This document shows, piece by piece, positions 31,047 to 40,541 of a stretch of 64,000 bases of DNA. The stretch is from contig JALPQI010001812.1 of NCBI GenBank assembly GCA_025490895.1, forward strand, positions 54,451 through 118,450, given 5' to 3'. The DNA is from Thaumatotibia leucotreta (taxonomy: Eukaryota; Arthropoda; Insecta; Lepidoptera; Tortricidae). A model generated the notes under the pieces. It had not been told where the DNA came from, searched no databases, and saw nothing but the letters and a program-made list of their open reading frames with translations. The position numbers were made by a program, and so were the translations under genes. Numbering within the stretch: the first letter of the stretch is position 1; every line of letters starts with the position of its first letter.

Positions 31047-31160
31047 ATGCAGAAAGCGACCAACTACGATTTTTGGACAATGCAGAAAGCAATCAAACTC
31101 CATATGTTAAAGCTTAAGTCAGGTTGAGGAAAAAATTGTAGTTGGTCGTTTTCTGCATAT
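31047..31160. repeat. Palindromic MITE, GCAGAAAGCGACCAACTAC
   Basis: TATGCAGAAAGCGACCAACT and AGTTGGTCGTTTTCTGCATA with AATTTTT/AAAAATT-type extensions; arms about 32 bases, three mismatches. A further inner pair (GCAGAAAGCAATC) is also present. Confidence 0.85.
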
Positions 31161-31195
31161 CTATGGTCATTTACTAATTCTATATATCTGCATGT

Positions 31196-31302
31196 AGCCC
31201 TACCGCGAACTTCAACAATAGTAAATTTGGAGCATTTGTCCCTGTTACTCCAACGAAGGTGTCATAAGAGTGACTAGAGACAGATGCTCGAACCCGAAAT
31301 AC
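31196..31302. repeat. GTCTCTGTCACTCCAACGAAGG MITE family, copy 6
   Basis: GCCCTACCGCGAACTTCAAC, TTACTCCAACGAAGGTGTCA, GACAGATGCTCG; the right end is replaced by the hairpin at 31306. Confidence 0.72.
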
Positions 31303-31305
31303 GTT

Positions 31306-31383
31306 TTTCTAACTCATGGTACGGCTACAGAAGATCTACCGTGAGCTTGGTAGATCTTCTGTAGCCGTACCATGAGTTAGAAA
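31306..31383. repeat. Perfect hairpin with 35-base arms
   Basis: TTTCTAACTCATGGTACGGC and its continuation to 31340 pair exactly with 31349-31383 around GTGAGCTT. The outer part matches family F ends (ACTCATGGTACGGCTAC), so this is probably a head-to-head joint of two family-F copies. Confidence 0.9.
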
Positions 31384-31830
31384 GTAAAGGATACGTTAGG
31401 TTTTACTCGATAGGTACGTAATGCTTTCTATCACGCTCGCACTGCGGTGTTATTCACTAAGGAAACCGCCTTCCTATCAGCGCTGCGGCTGCGTCAGCGT
31501 CGAGCCTAAAAATGGTATTCACTAATGCACTTTAAACGACACTAGCGCTCGGCGACAATGCGGCGTGAGCTGGAACTACACTGCGTCGAGAGTTACCACC
31601 TACAGTTCGACGACGAGCTGTTACGTTAGTGAATACCGTTTTTCGCAGCGCTGCGCTCGACGTCGAAGTGAAGGCTGTCTCGGCGTCGAGCTCGTTGATG
31701 AACGCAGCGTCGAATGTGTGAATAAGAGAATAGCATAGCTGACGTATTGGTGCGAGCGCGATGACCTGCTATCGAGAAAAATCTAGAGTTAACGATACTT
31801 GCAAAGTCATGATACGACTACGGCTACTGG
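31349..31830. repeat. Family F palindromic repeat split by another element
   Basis: GTAGCCGTACCATGAGTTAG, GATACGTTAGGTTTTACTCG and TTTCTATCACGCTCGCACTG lead to the insert at 31447-31740, after which TATTGGTGCGAGCGCGATGA and CTACGGCTACTGG complete it. Confidence 0.7.
31447..31740. repeat. GC-rich repeat (family G), copy 1
   Basis: Starts GTGTTATTCACTAAGGAAAC and ends GTGTGAATAAGAGAATAGCA; internal GGTATTCACTAATGC is mirrored by GTTAGTGAATACC. Contains many GCGTCGAG and CAGCGCTGCG motifs. A second copy is at 38703-39044. Inserted in a family-F element. Confidence 0.85.
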
Positions 31831-31986
31831 TAACTCAGCGGGCTAATAATATAACTCCCGAATTCCCGATATACAAGTTACGAAATCGCAGGTGAGCGGA
31901 TCGACGTCTCAGCCAAGGAATAAAGGGCGTTGCATACTGGCCGACGGTTCTTCAGCGGTTTATATGCGGCGTTCGTCTCCGACTTT

Positions 31987-32128
31987 TGTACAGTCAAACA
32001 ATTGAAAACACAGAAACCATGTCAGTGACGATACAAATCAAATTCTAAGTAATCTCGTACAACTTGTGACTTTGACAAGGTTCTAGAAGTGGCCTAGGGT
32101 TCCAATTAGTTGAGTTTTATGTACAGTC
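31987..32128. repeat. MITE, GTACA..GTCAA..CAATTG family, copy 2
   Basis: TTGTACAGTCAAACAATTGA at left; CCAATTAGTTGAGTTTTATG then TACAGTC at right. GTGGCCTAGGG near the right end matches copy 1. Confidence 0.7.
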
Positions 32129-32200
32129 GGGTTCGAAATTGCATGGACAGTTTATGAATGAATTCATTCATAAATCGTCCATGCAATTATAAACGCCACT
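32129..32200. repeat. Near-perfect palindrome with AATTGCATGGAC arms
   Basis: AATTGCATGGACAGTTTATG and CATAAATCGTCCATGCAATT around GAATTC (26-base arms with few mismatches); flanked by GTACAGTCG and CACTGTAC, so it is probably a small MITE sharing an end with its neighbour. Confidence 0.78.
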
Positions 32201-32797
32201 GTACATAATTATGCTGTCTATTTCAGCTTATAATGTACATAATTGTAGTAGTGTTACTATTGAATTATTGTTCCACGAATAGGTGTTCCGAGATGTATAA
32301 ATTTTTTTATTATTGTTTATATATATAATTGCTTACGAGATTTACTACCTAATTACTAATTAGGTAATACGAATATTAGCGTAACACAAATTACCTATTT
32401 AAAAAAAAATAATTAATAAGATACGAATCACCAATATGATCATGTCAGTATAAAAAGACACAATTTTATTAAAACTACTGTTTACCTACTGTGTGGGATA
32501 CATTTAATTAGATCTGTTTTCCTTATGTCTGATATACGACCGTACACAATATCACCTTTACAGCTCATAGAATAACAACCAAGCAAGTTTTTTATACTGC
32601 ACGACTTACTTCCTTCTGCGTTATCTTAAACTTACAATAACGATTATAAAACGGCATGACTAGGCATTTATTAAACTGGTATGATTGATTTTGTGTGAAG
32701 TTTTTGGCACTTGTTTTGCATTCGTTTGAATTTGTAATAGGTAGTTACCCCTATTAATGACGTGATGTCGTTAACTATGTGCTAATCTATTAAGTAA
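32201..32797. other. No gene recognised
   Basis: AT-rich; TACCTAATTACTAATTAGGTA at about 32345 is a small palindrome. Confidence 0.4.
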
Positions 32798-32881
32798 CAA
32801 ACACCTACTTGAAATAAAGCTCGTATCTCAGTTCTGATTCAAGACTGATATAAAAGGATGCTGATATTGCAGATAGTAGAA

Positions 32882-33050
32882 ACAATTTTTTCATCACACT
32901 TGCTGTCTAAGCGCGCCATTGCTTGCGCGCGTAGCGGGAGTAATAGAAAAGTGAAATTCCCTAGGGAGTAATAGAAATGTCAGTACGTCATTTAATAATA
33001 TTATGTCTTAAAACTTATTTTTTTGGTTAGCAAGTGTGATGAAAAACATT
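32882..33050. repeat. TIR insert, TTTTTCATCACACTTGCT
   Basis: TTTTTCATCACACTTGCT at 32888-32905 is mirrored by AGCAAGTGTGATGAAAAA at 33029-33046. Interior has GGAGTAATAGAAA twice. Confidence 0.75.
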
Positions 33051-33174
33051 GTATGCATCACGGTCGGTAAGCGGAATACTAACTCGAGTCATAAAAGCCC
33101 TCCGCCTAACGACGTCGGGCTTCTAACACTCTCGTTAGTAATTCCGTACTTACCTCCCTTGATGCACAATGTAC
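33051..33174. repeat. TIR insert, GCATCACGGTCGGTAAG
   Basis: GCATCACGGTCGGTAAGCGG at left; right end read inwards GCATCAAGGGAGGTAAGTAC. Interior GCCCTCCGCC..GACGTCGGGC-like pair. Abuts the previous insert. Confidence 0.6.
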
Positions 33175-33224
33175 TATTATTTTATAGTGAGCTTTGCTTG
33201 TCAGCCGACGAAATATACTTGGAA

Positions 33225-33890
33225 AGCTTGTACAGTCAAGCAAATTGATATAAATGTACCATTTCGTACTTTGTCATAGTGACATCAATACGAGTCCGAA
33301 ATGGTACGTGAATCATTTTTCTTTTCTTTATCTATTTGCTATAAATTGTAACAAAAAATAGTACTTTAACTGTATGAAATACAGTTGCGTGTTGTAAATA
33401 TTTGGGAACTATTTTCGTAGTCGCGAAAATGTACGATTCGAATCGGTGCCAAGCACTATGTATGATTATATGTTACGCACATCAAATTGTGGGTGTGTCT
33501 GCTTTAGTATTACAGTACTCATTGCCGTATTATAATATCGTGAGAGAATTCCACTAAATTTTTCCCACAATTAAATGTTATCTCAGTGTTAGTTCAATTC
33601 AAACCGTTCATTTCATTAGTAATGCTTTTAAAAATCGCCCATGACAAATGGACAGACCGATGAAATCCCATGAATATGGTTTTTTTTTTTTTTTATATAT
33701 ATTATTTTGTTTCTTAAAGCTCCACAAAGAGAAAATGTTACCAAAACTGTTCGTAATATTTCCTTGTTCGGGAATCATATTTATTACCTACCTACCTACT
33801 TGTTACTGGTCAATTTTTCTTTTGCTACGAATAATTGAATTAAAAATTACAAACTTTTACGATTGACCTAATAAAAAGCTCCGAAGCTTC
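33225..33890. other. No gene or repeat recognised
   Basis: One 72-codon hydrophobic ORF (33648-33866) arises from T-rich sequence and is not supported as a gene. Confidence 0.35.
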
Positions 33891-34130
33891 ACAGTAACTT
33901 CACCGATTTGAAGGCTCTCGTGCAGTCCTTGAGCGAGCGATCAATTCAAGGCCAGGAAGCCAGGCCCGGCCCGAGTGCCCTCCGATACCCTCTCCAGTCT
34001 TAGCGACGAATTCACAAACGATTTTCTACTCGACTTACACCTCGACCAGGACATTGGTGTTAGGCGACCGACGGGGCGGGAAATCATATCTGCGAGGGGC
34101 AGGCCTGCTAGCGCAAACATCGGAGTTTTT
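33891..34130 (+). pseudogene. Possible degenerate coding fragment, unidentified
   Basis: GC content and codon pattern differ from the AT-rich surroundings. One frame reads SNFTDLKALVQSLSERSIQ then GQEARPGPS; after a one-base shift near 33975 another reads VPSDTLSSLSDEFTNDFLL then DLHLDQDIGVRRPTGRE. Each looks protein-like and they join naturally, suggesting a frameshifted relic of a gene or retroelement ORF. I do not recognise the family. Confidence 0.3.
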
Positions 34131-34189
34131 TTAGTAAGATCTTGCCATTTTTTTCATGAAATAGGAGACGAAAGAAGATACATTTAGAA

Positions 34190-34270
34190 TGTTCCTGTTA
34201 GTCCAACGAAGGCGTAATCAAAGGGACAGACGGATTCCCGAAATTTTTTTTTTTAAGTTCGTGGTAGGTA
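34190..34270. repeat. GTCTCTGTCACTCCAACGAAGG MITE family, half copy
   Basis: GTTAGTCCAACGAAGGCGTA, AGGGACAGACGGATTCCCGA and AAGTTCGTGGTAGG. Confidence 0.62.
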
Positions 34271-35270
34271 GGTTTTCTGAAAAAAAAAAAAAAAATTTAA
34301 AATTTAAACTGTTTATTTCTGAAGTACAAAATACTAAATATTACGTAACTTAACTCTTAATCTATTATGTATTAGATTTTAATGAGATAGTTATTACCTA
34401 TCTACACATAGGTATATACCTATATCGTCATACAGAATGATCTCGAAATAACTGTGTCAGCGGTAATATTCGGAGTTCAGGTTTATCTGGTCATATTCTC
34501 TAATTTCTAGAATATTTCGTGAATGAAGGCATTAAGTAAGTGGATTTCACTCGGTGTTAAAATTAACTAAGTGAATCATAGCTTCCTCGGGAATTTTCCC
34601 CGTGTTTACTTAATTAATACCGACAGTCAAGAATTGCAAAAACTTGGGAAATAAGTGAATATGGGACCAATAGCGTTTTCATTATCTCTGTAGGCTCAGT
34701 AGCAGTAGGTATGACTTTGCAAGGGGCAGGGTTATTAGTCGAAATCATTCTCATTTTTCACCTTTTTACGTCATATTTTTTAATATTATGTAGATAAACG
34801 TATGAGTCAGAACGTATATATGAAGCATACGGATCGAAATCGCTTGTTTGCACACACATTTATGAGTTTAAAGCTTCCTAAAAAAAAACAAGGTCATTTT
34901 TTCGCATAATGGCCATAATATAAATATTCGATTGTTCTAAATCGCCTCTATGTCTCATATTTCCTTGAAGTGTCGACCTTTTGTCGAGGGGTTATCGGAC
35001 GTTTTCAGTTCAAAGATTGATTCTTTAACATACGATTTTCGCTCTGTATCAAATAGGGACTACGCATATAGTCACGAATTTGTAGTTTGCGAGTCAGTAT
35101 GGTACGATTTGTACGGTATATTTTTTGTCATTTTGTTCGGTTATTGCGAGTGGTCAGGGTCGGGTGTGCTTATTGTAAATTATATGGGCATGGAAAAAAT
35201 TGACGAGGCGAATTGTGCGGATTTATATACAGGACCTCCTTAAAGTAAAGGACATGTAGGGAAAGTACCT
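34271..35270. other. 1 kb without a supported gene
   Basis: A 15-A run at 34279 followed by AT-rich sequence could be a retroposon tail on the reverse strand. A 97-codon ORF (34950-35243) has no recognisable domain. Confidence 0.35.
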
Positions 35271-35436
35271 TTCGATACGTGTGCAGCACATTCACGTGCG
35301 CGTATGCGTGGCGTGCGTGTTGTAGAGTAGGAAATGTCAAACGCACGTGCAAGACACGCTAGCGGTGTGCTATCTAATATGAAAGTTCCTATGCTACAAC
35401 GCGCACGTGCTGCACACGCATCGGCTCGGCCTTAAA
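35271..35436. repeat. GC-rich palindromic MITE, GCAGCACGTGC family, copy 4
   Basis: ATACGTGTGCAGCACATTCA and GCGTGTTGTAGAGTAGGAAA on the left; GCGGTGTGCTATCTAATATG, TATGCTACAACGCGCACGTG and CTGCACACGCATCGG on the right. Confidence 0.75.
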
Positions 35437-35476
35437 TTTAGAGTATATAGAAGTACGCGGCAGACCCGCAGTATAG

Positions 35477-35617
35477 TTCGAAAAATATAAATTGAATGTT
35501 TATTTTTACTATAATTTAGGTAGAAAGTTACCATTTTAGGTATATTTCGTTCGAGAAATATAAATTGAATGTTTATTTTTACTATAATGTTGGTAGATAG
35601 TTACCAATTTATATTTC
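35477..35617. repeat. 73-base tandem duplication
   Basis: TTCGAAAAATATAAATTGAA at 35477 recurs as TTCGAGAAATATAAATTGAA at 35550, with GTTTATTTTTACTATAAT and GTAG(A)AAGTTACCA following in each. Few differences, so fairly recent. Confidence 0.85.
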
Positions 35618-35639
35618 CCATGTTCTAGATGTGAAAAAG

Positions 35640-36005
35640 AGATTCTTGTCAGCAGAGACGTACCTACCTGTATTTAGTTTTAGGGAATTACTTGAAGAAT
35701 CATTACATACAATTTCTGTTACTTATATTATAATATGTATGTACTTACATGTTTTATTTCTTTACAGGTAAGTTTCGTGCTTCCCTTTTCCGAAATTATA
35801 AGACATCATTACAGTCCAATTTAATTATCGTTCGCGGGCAGGGCAACCCACCACAGGTAAGTTACAAGCTTCTTCAGATATACATTATACAGGGGTTGGC
35901 AAGGTGCCTAAACAAATCTGAACATGCACTAGTTATCGCCATCGCCATGACAATAGACATTTGTGATCATCTTATATTCTCCGATATCTCTGATGGCGAC
36001 TGTAC
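35640..36005. other. No gene; ends with a fragment of the GCGACTGTAC MITE
   Basis: TCCGATATCTCTGATGGCGA then CTGTAC at 35981-36005 matches the right end of 46961-47063. The ORF at 35749-36009 runs into this fragment and is not a gene. Confidence 0.55.
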
Positions 36006-36017
36006 CTAACTACGTTA

Positions 36018-36138
36018 AGGTGCATTCAGACCAAACGAGCATTCGCTATTCTATCCCCCACTCTACGAAATCAACGAGTGACGTTTTGCGTAACGATCGA
36101 ATTTCGTAGAGTAGGGGGTTAGAATAGCGAATGCTCCT
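36018..36138. repeat. AGGTGCATTCAGACC palindromic MITE, copy B
   Basis: Left AGGTGCATTCAGACCAAACG; right arm has lost about 17 bases between GCTC and CCT. Both arms share GCTATTCTA where other copies have GCTGTTCTA. TTA flanks at 36015-36017 and 36139-36141. Confidence 0.88.
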
Positions 36139-36254
36139 TTACTAACTGTATTTACAACAAAGATTTGATACAATTATGATTCTTACGAATCATTAATTCC
36201 TAGGAATGCGATATGCACAATATATTCTGACTTTTAATTAGATCACGAAAGTAG

Positions 36255-37108
36255 TACCGTAAAGCCGGGTTACTTTGGCCCTAGGGGGTAACTTTGGCCC
36301 AAAATTAAGTTTATCATAAAACCAAAGCATCGCATAAATTACATGATGTATTGTTATCAGGCGTTTTAGGTATGAATTTTGCATCCCGACATATACTAAA
36401 ACTGTTAATTTTAAATAAGTCTGCCCGTCTGTCGAACTTTTTGTCTATCACATTTTTACGCGAAAACTGCTTAACCGAATAACACGAGAGCGGCTATGAA
36501 TCTACTTTAAGATATTAGGAACATCATGAAGTAAATAACTAAATAGGTTTTAATACAAAAAAAATCTTTAATGGAAGTTAGGTATCTAAAAGTTGCCAAA
36601 AACACAGCATAAAAATGTTATATGCCGATGAAATTCAGGACAAACGTGAGAATTAATCGAAATAAGAAGTATGTGAAAAGACTTTTATGATGAAGTTGTA
36701 AATTTATATCATAATAATTATTTTAGTTTGCATTTGTCATTATGATGAAATCTTAATTTTACTGCAATAAAACAAACAATGTGTAAAAGGAAGTGGTGCT
36801 ATTTTATACGTAATTTGTCTAAACATGTTACTTATTTTCATAATAAATAAGCGTTACGCTACAACACGAAAATAAGTCATGGGCCAAAGTAACCCTCCCG
36901 AAGATATTACTTTAGCCCAAACTTTACGAAACAGAAAAAACTCTTGGGTATTATTTTATTAAAGAGAAAGTGTGTAAATTACTTGATTACACTCTTAACT
37001 TTACTTCTGATTTATTAATTCTAACATAAAGGTGTTGTATTTCAATTAAATCGAATGAGAAGTAAAACACATCATTTTTTTGGGACAAAGTAACCCGGCT
37101 TTACGGTA
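36255..37108. repeat. 854-bp TA-flanked TIR element, CCGTAAAGCCGGGTTAC
   Basis: Ends CCGTAAAGCCGGGTTACTTT (inverted, about 25 bases with one mismatch) flanked by TA at both sides, as in Tc1/mariner-type targets. The motif TTACTTTGGCCC recurs near 36269 and 36287 and inverted near 36882 and 37082, like subterminal transposase sites. No ORF of note; non-autonomous. Confidence 0.88.
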
Positions 37109-37148
37109 TTTGTTGTGTAGAAACGTTCGAAACTACGCTTAAGGCTTT

Positions 37149-37287
37149 AGGTGGATTTAGACCAAACGAGCGAATGCTCATTCTATCCCCCACTCTACGA
37201 AATTCGTTCGTTACACTAAACGTGATTCATCGATATTCGTTGATTTCGGATAGAATGCACATTCGCTCGTTTGGTCTAAATCCACCT
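37149..37287. repeat. AGGTGGATTTAGACC palindromic MITE, copy C
   Basis: Both ends read AGGTGGATTTAGACCAAACG inwards and continue AGCGAATG; arms about 40 bases. Flanks TTT and TTC, so the TTA duplication has decayed. Confidence 0.88.
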
Positions 37288-37365
37288 TTCGGTTTCGTAT
37301 ATGGGCGGATTTTCTAATGCAAATGGCAAAAATTGATAAAGATAACGCATTACGAGTATTTATTC

Positions 37366-37515
37366 TCATGGGACCAGTAGCCGTACTAGGAGTTTGCAAG
37401 TATCTTCATACGTAAAGTAGCTATCACGCTCGCACTGATATGTGTTTGATTTACTACTTTTACCTACTATGACGTATCGAGTAAACGTTCTATGCCAACT
37501 CATTGTATGGCGCCA
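37366..37515. repeat. Family F repeat, copy
   Basis: ACCAGTAGCCGTACTAGGAG at left, GCTATCACGCTCGCACTGAT in the middle and GCCAACTCATTGTATGGCGC at right. Confidence 0.62.
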
Positions 37516-37639
37516 CAAGTCCGTTTCTGGTGTTATGTGATGGCGGAGTTAGGAGGTTTTGTAAATGCGGATTTTATATTCGCGGTTCTGTGGATCATAT
37601 CATATCATATGTCATCAATGAGTATGCCTATTTCAGTCC

Positions 37640-37880
37640 TCCTAAATGTATGGACGCATTAGGTGGGAATGAATCACCAATCTAGGCAAGCGGGCTAGCG
37701 ATAAATATAATAAAAACGGTTAAACTCACGTGTATTTATTCAGTCATTCCGCGCGACTTATTTCGGAGAGCCTAGGTCTCCAATCCATTAATTCCATTCT
37801 CAAGCACTGACTGAGCGGTGCTGGGTCTAGCGATCGCAGTAGTGTGTTTATTATGATACTGCTGCCCATGATCGATAGTG
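37640..37880. repeat. Rearranged fragments of the RTE-tailed SINE
   Basis: GTATGGACGCATTAGGTGGG (inverted block) and GCGATCGCAGTAGTGTGTTT with ATACTGCTGCCCATGATCG are SINE pieces in the reverse sense, separated by unrelated sequence. Confidence 0.5.
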
Positions 37881-38352
37881 GATTACGAATCACGAACCCA
37901 AAATCACTCAGTATGAGTACAAAAGGGAACTTTAAAGTATACTACATATGGTAACCGTGCAGAAATAGTTTGAACAAAACAAATTGTATAATTCCACTGT
38001 TATCAGCAGTATACCTATCAATATTTACGGTGCCAGTTATCTAGTGTTGACTTATATTCGAACAAGTATGATAACCACGATAACTTGCCCATACAATATG
38101 ATAGCGGTTTGTGACGTCATTCTGAAAGAAAAACAAGTCGTTTGTACTTGTGATTTTGGAAAATTGTCAGTTCGTTTGATTCCTATAATGTAATGCCATA
38201 AGAATATCGAAAGTCGAAACTGCATTATCTTTCTTGCAGATAACTTCAAAACTTGCATCAATAACTTAAACGCGTAAACCCGCTCTTAGTGACTAGTCAC
38301 GTCACTGTCATGACATGTTTCGGAGAGCCTAGTCTCCATTATCCAGGACTAG
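37881..38352. other. No gene recognised
   Basis: Two overlapping 69-codon ORFs on opposite strands near 38050-38260 are chance frames. Confidence 0.35.
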
Positions 38353-38483
38353 GCTGCTACCGCAAACACCGAAGTTCGCAAATTTCGGGGATTTGTCTCT
38401 GTCACTCCAATGAAGGCGTCATTAGAGTGACAGAAAAAAAATCTCGGAAATTTACGGATTTCGTAGTTCGGGGTAGGGCCGCT
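38353..38483. repeat. GTCTCTGTCACTCCAACGAAGG MITE family, copy 7, best preserved
   Basis: GCTGCTACCGCAAACACCGA, TTTGTCTCTGTCACTCCAAT, GAAGGCGTCATTAGAGTGAC and TTCGTAGTTCGGGGTAGGGC. The centre CACTCCAATGAAGGCGTCATTAGAGTG-type pairing is clear. Confidence 0.82.
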
Positions 38484-38702
38484 GATCCCGCGCATACGCG
38501 ACAAGACGAAGACGTAAGTTTAACCGATGAATTACATTTTACTACAGTAAATTATTTATTGTTTATAATTTACTACACGATAGTTTAAATAAAGACTGTT
38601 TACTCGCGTACCGAACTCCATGATAAGGACATTGGTTCTAGCATATCTCCGCTTCTTCATAACCATGTAAGACCCTCACCCTCAGGTCAGTAATGTACAG
38701 CA

Positions 38703-39044
38703 GTGTTATTCACTAAGGAAACCGCCTTGCTGTCAGCGCTGTGACAGCGCTGCGGCAGCGTCGAGCCTAAAAATGGTATTCACTAATGTACTTTAAACGA
38801 CACTAGTGCTCGGCGACGAATGCGGCGTGAGCTGGAACTACACTGCGTCGAGAGTTTGACGTTTAATGTATGAACTTCGTATTCTCTCTCTAACGAAAAA
38901 CAGCGACGAACTCGCCCGCAACTTCACTCACAGCCTCGATTCCTAATGTCAAATAAAACAGCTAGGATTTTAGACAAGGCTGTCTCGACATCGAGCTCGT
39001 TGACGAACGCAGCGTCGAATGTGTGAATAAGAGAATAGCATAGC
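38703..39044. repeat. GC-rich repeat (family G), copy 2
   Basis: GTGTTATTCACTAAGGAAAC, GGCAGCGTCGAGCCTAAAAA, TGTGAATAAGAGAATAGCAT in the order of copy 1 (31447-31740). Central part differs: about 90 bases containing ATTCTCTCTCTAACGAAAAA replace the CGACGAGCTGTTACG segment. Confidence 0.85.
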
Positions 39045-40400
39045 AGTCATAACATCAATCATAGTCAAATCATCTACTCATATGCACAAGTCCGTATTGC
39101 AATGGAGTAACCGCCTTTGACCCTCCACATGCTCCACATACTTTTGATGCTGGCTGTAAATCTTGATCTACGGCTCGTGTTTTTCCATCAATAAAAAACT
39201 GGCGCCACTTCGAGCGAGTGGGTGTGTCCAACGTGACGGCCTTTGTAAATTATAATCACCGCTGCATTGGCAACATTGTTGAACATTTCCATTGCTTGCA
39301 CGAGTCCAGTTATCAGATCTGATGATTACTGGTCTTCAAAACTAGGAAAGTGAAGTAACCATACGCGCCGATCATAACAGGGGTCCGTTTCTGAAATCCT
39401 CACCTCCTTTCATATAAAGTTTTGTTTGTCACTTTCGGTCGTATCAATATTTCCATAAGATGGAAAGGGAAGGGTCAACAATACTTATGGGCTTGCTCGA
39501 GTTAGGAGTACCTAAGGGGCTCAGTCTATAACTCTTTGTAGTGGTTGAACTTCTTGTATGAACAAGGTTAGAGGTGTATCTGATGAGTATTTTCAATCTG
39601 CCGGACACCAGCTCTCGATTCAGCGTGTTGCCTCTCTGTTGCACTTGCGAATTCACACGTAAGTTTGACAAGGAGGCAATAAGTGGATCATGGTTCGCAG
39701 TAGCTCTCCTGGTCAGCCTGATCTCTTTTTGCTCTGCCATGTGCTCTGCTGATCTAGTTTCTATGCGCCGTGTTTTTTGTCTCTGTAATTCAAGCGAAGG
39801 TTTCATCGGCGTGACAGACATATATTATGCTCGAAATTCATGATTTTCATAGTTCGCGGTTCGTTCGCCAAGCGGGTGTATTGACTCCTTTTGTAACTAT
39901 TAACGCTTTTGTTTACGCCCATGGAGCGTGACCGTACCAACTATAGCAAACTCGTATCTCAACACGACACTTTTAATTACAACCTTATCTCGGTGTGTTA
40001 AGGTGTAATTTAAGTATAGGTTATTTAGATGAGAGATTGCGTACGGTAAAGTTTGGAATGTTGGTTGCTGGCGGGGAATTAGAAAATCGAGAGCGACAGG
40101 TGAACAGTTGTTCCGTTAGATTGATTGTACTCGTACATCTCTGATAGTGTCATCGATCATCGTAGATGCACCTATTTTGATGCCAATTCGTTGAATACAG
40201 CTTGATGTAGATTGAACTTACTCATGTGGGATAAATCGAATCTGCTATAGTCAAAGTTGGCGAAACGCTGTAGAGTCATTATAGTCTGTGGCTGACACTG
40301 CACGCTGCATATACACGCACGTCATATTAACGGTAAGAAAGCAATGTTTTCTTTGGATATATTATGTCCATACTCGTAATGCATAAAACGCAGCGTTTGA
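39045..40400. other. No gene; degenerate MITE at about 39770-39862
   Basis: TTGTCTCTGTAATTCAAGCG, AAGGTTTCATCGGCGTGACA and TTCATAGTTCGCGGTTCG are the ninth copy of the CACTCCAACGAAGG family. Overlapping ORFs of 125 and 89 codons on opposite strands (39444-39843) end in this repeat and are not supported. Confidence 0.5.
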
Positions 40401-40541
40401 AGGTGCGTTCAAACCAAAAGAGCATTCGCTGTTCTATCCCCCGTTCTACGAAATCAACCAATCACGTTTTGTGTAACGATCGAATTTCGTTAGGGTTTGG
40501 GGGGTTAGAATAGCGAATGCTCTTTTGGTTTGAACGCACCT
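40401..40541. repeat. AGGTGCGTTCAAACC palindromic MITE, copy E
   Basis: Ends AGGTGCGTTCAAACCAAAAG and CTTTTGGTTTGAACGCACCT are perfect complements; they share three substitutions against copies A and B (CGTT, CAAACC, AAAAG). Flanks TGA and TAA. Confidence 0.9.

Larger units (their letters stand above)
32798..33224. repeat. GACAAGCAAAACTCAC MITE, reverse copy with two inserts
   Basis: CACCTACTTGAAATAAAGCT and CGTATCTCAGTTCTGATTCA match the inverted interior of 25645-25791; after inserts it ends TATAGTGAGCTTTGCTTGTC and AGCCGACGA. Confidence 0.65.

Noticed and set aside
39444..39843. Overlapping 125- and 89-codon ORFs
   Set aside because: On opposite strands over the same bases and partly in a degenerate MITE; no recognisable domain.
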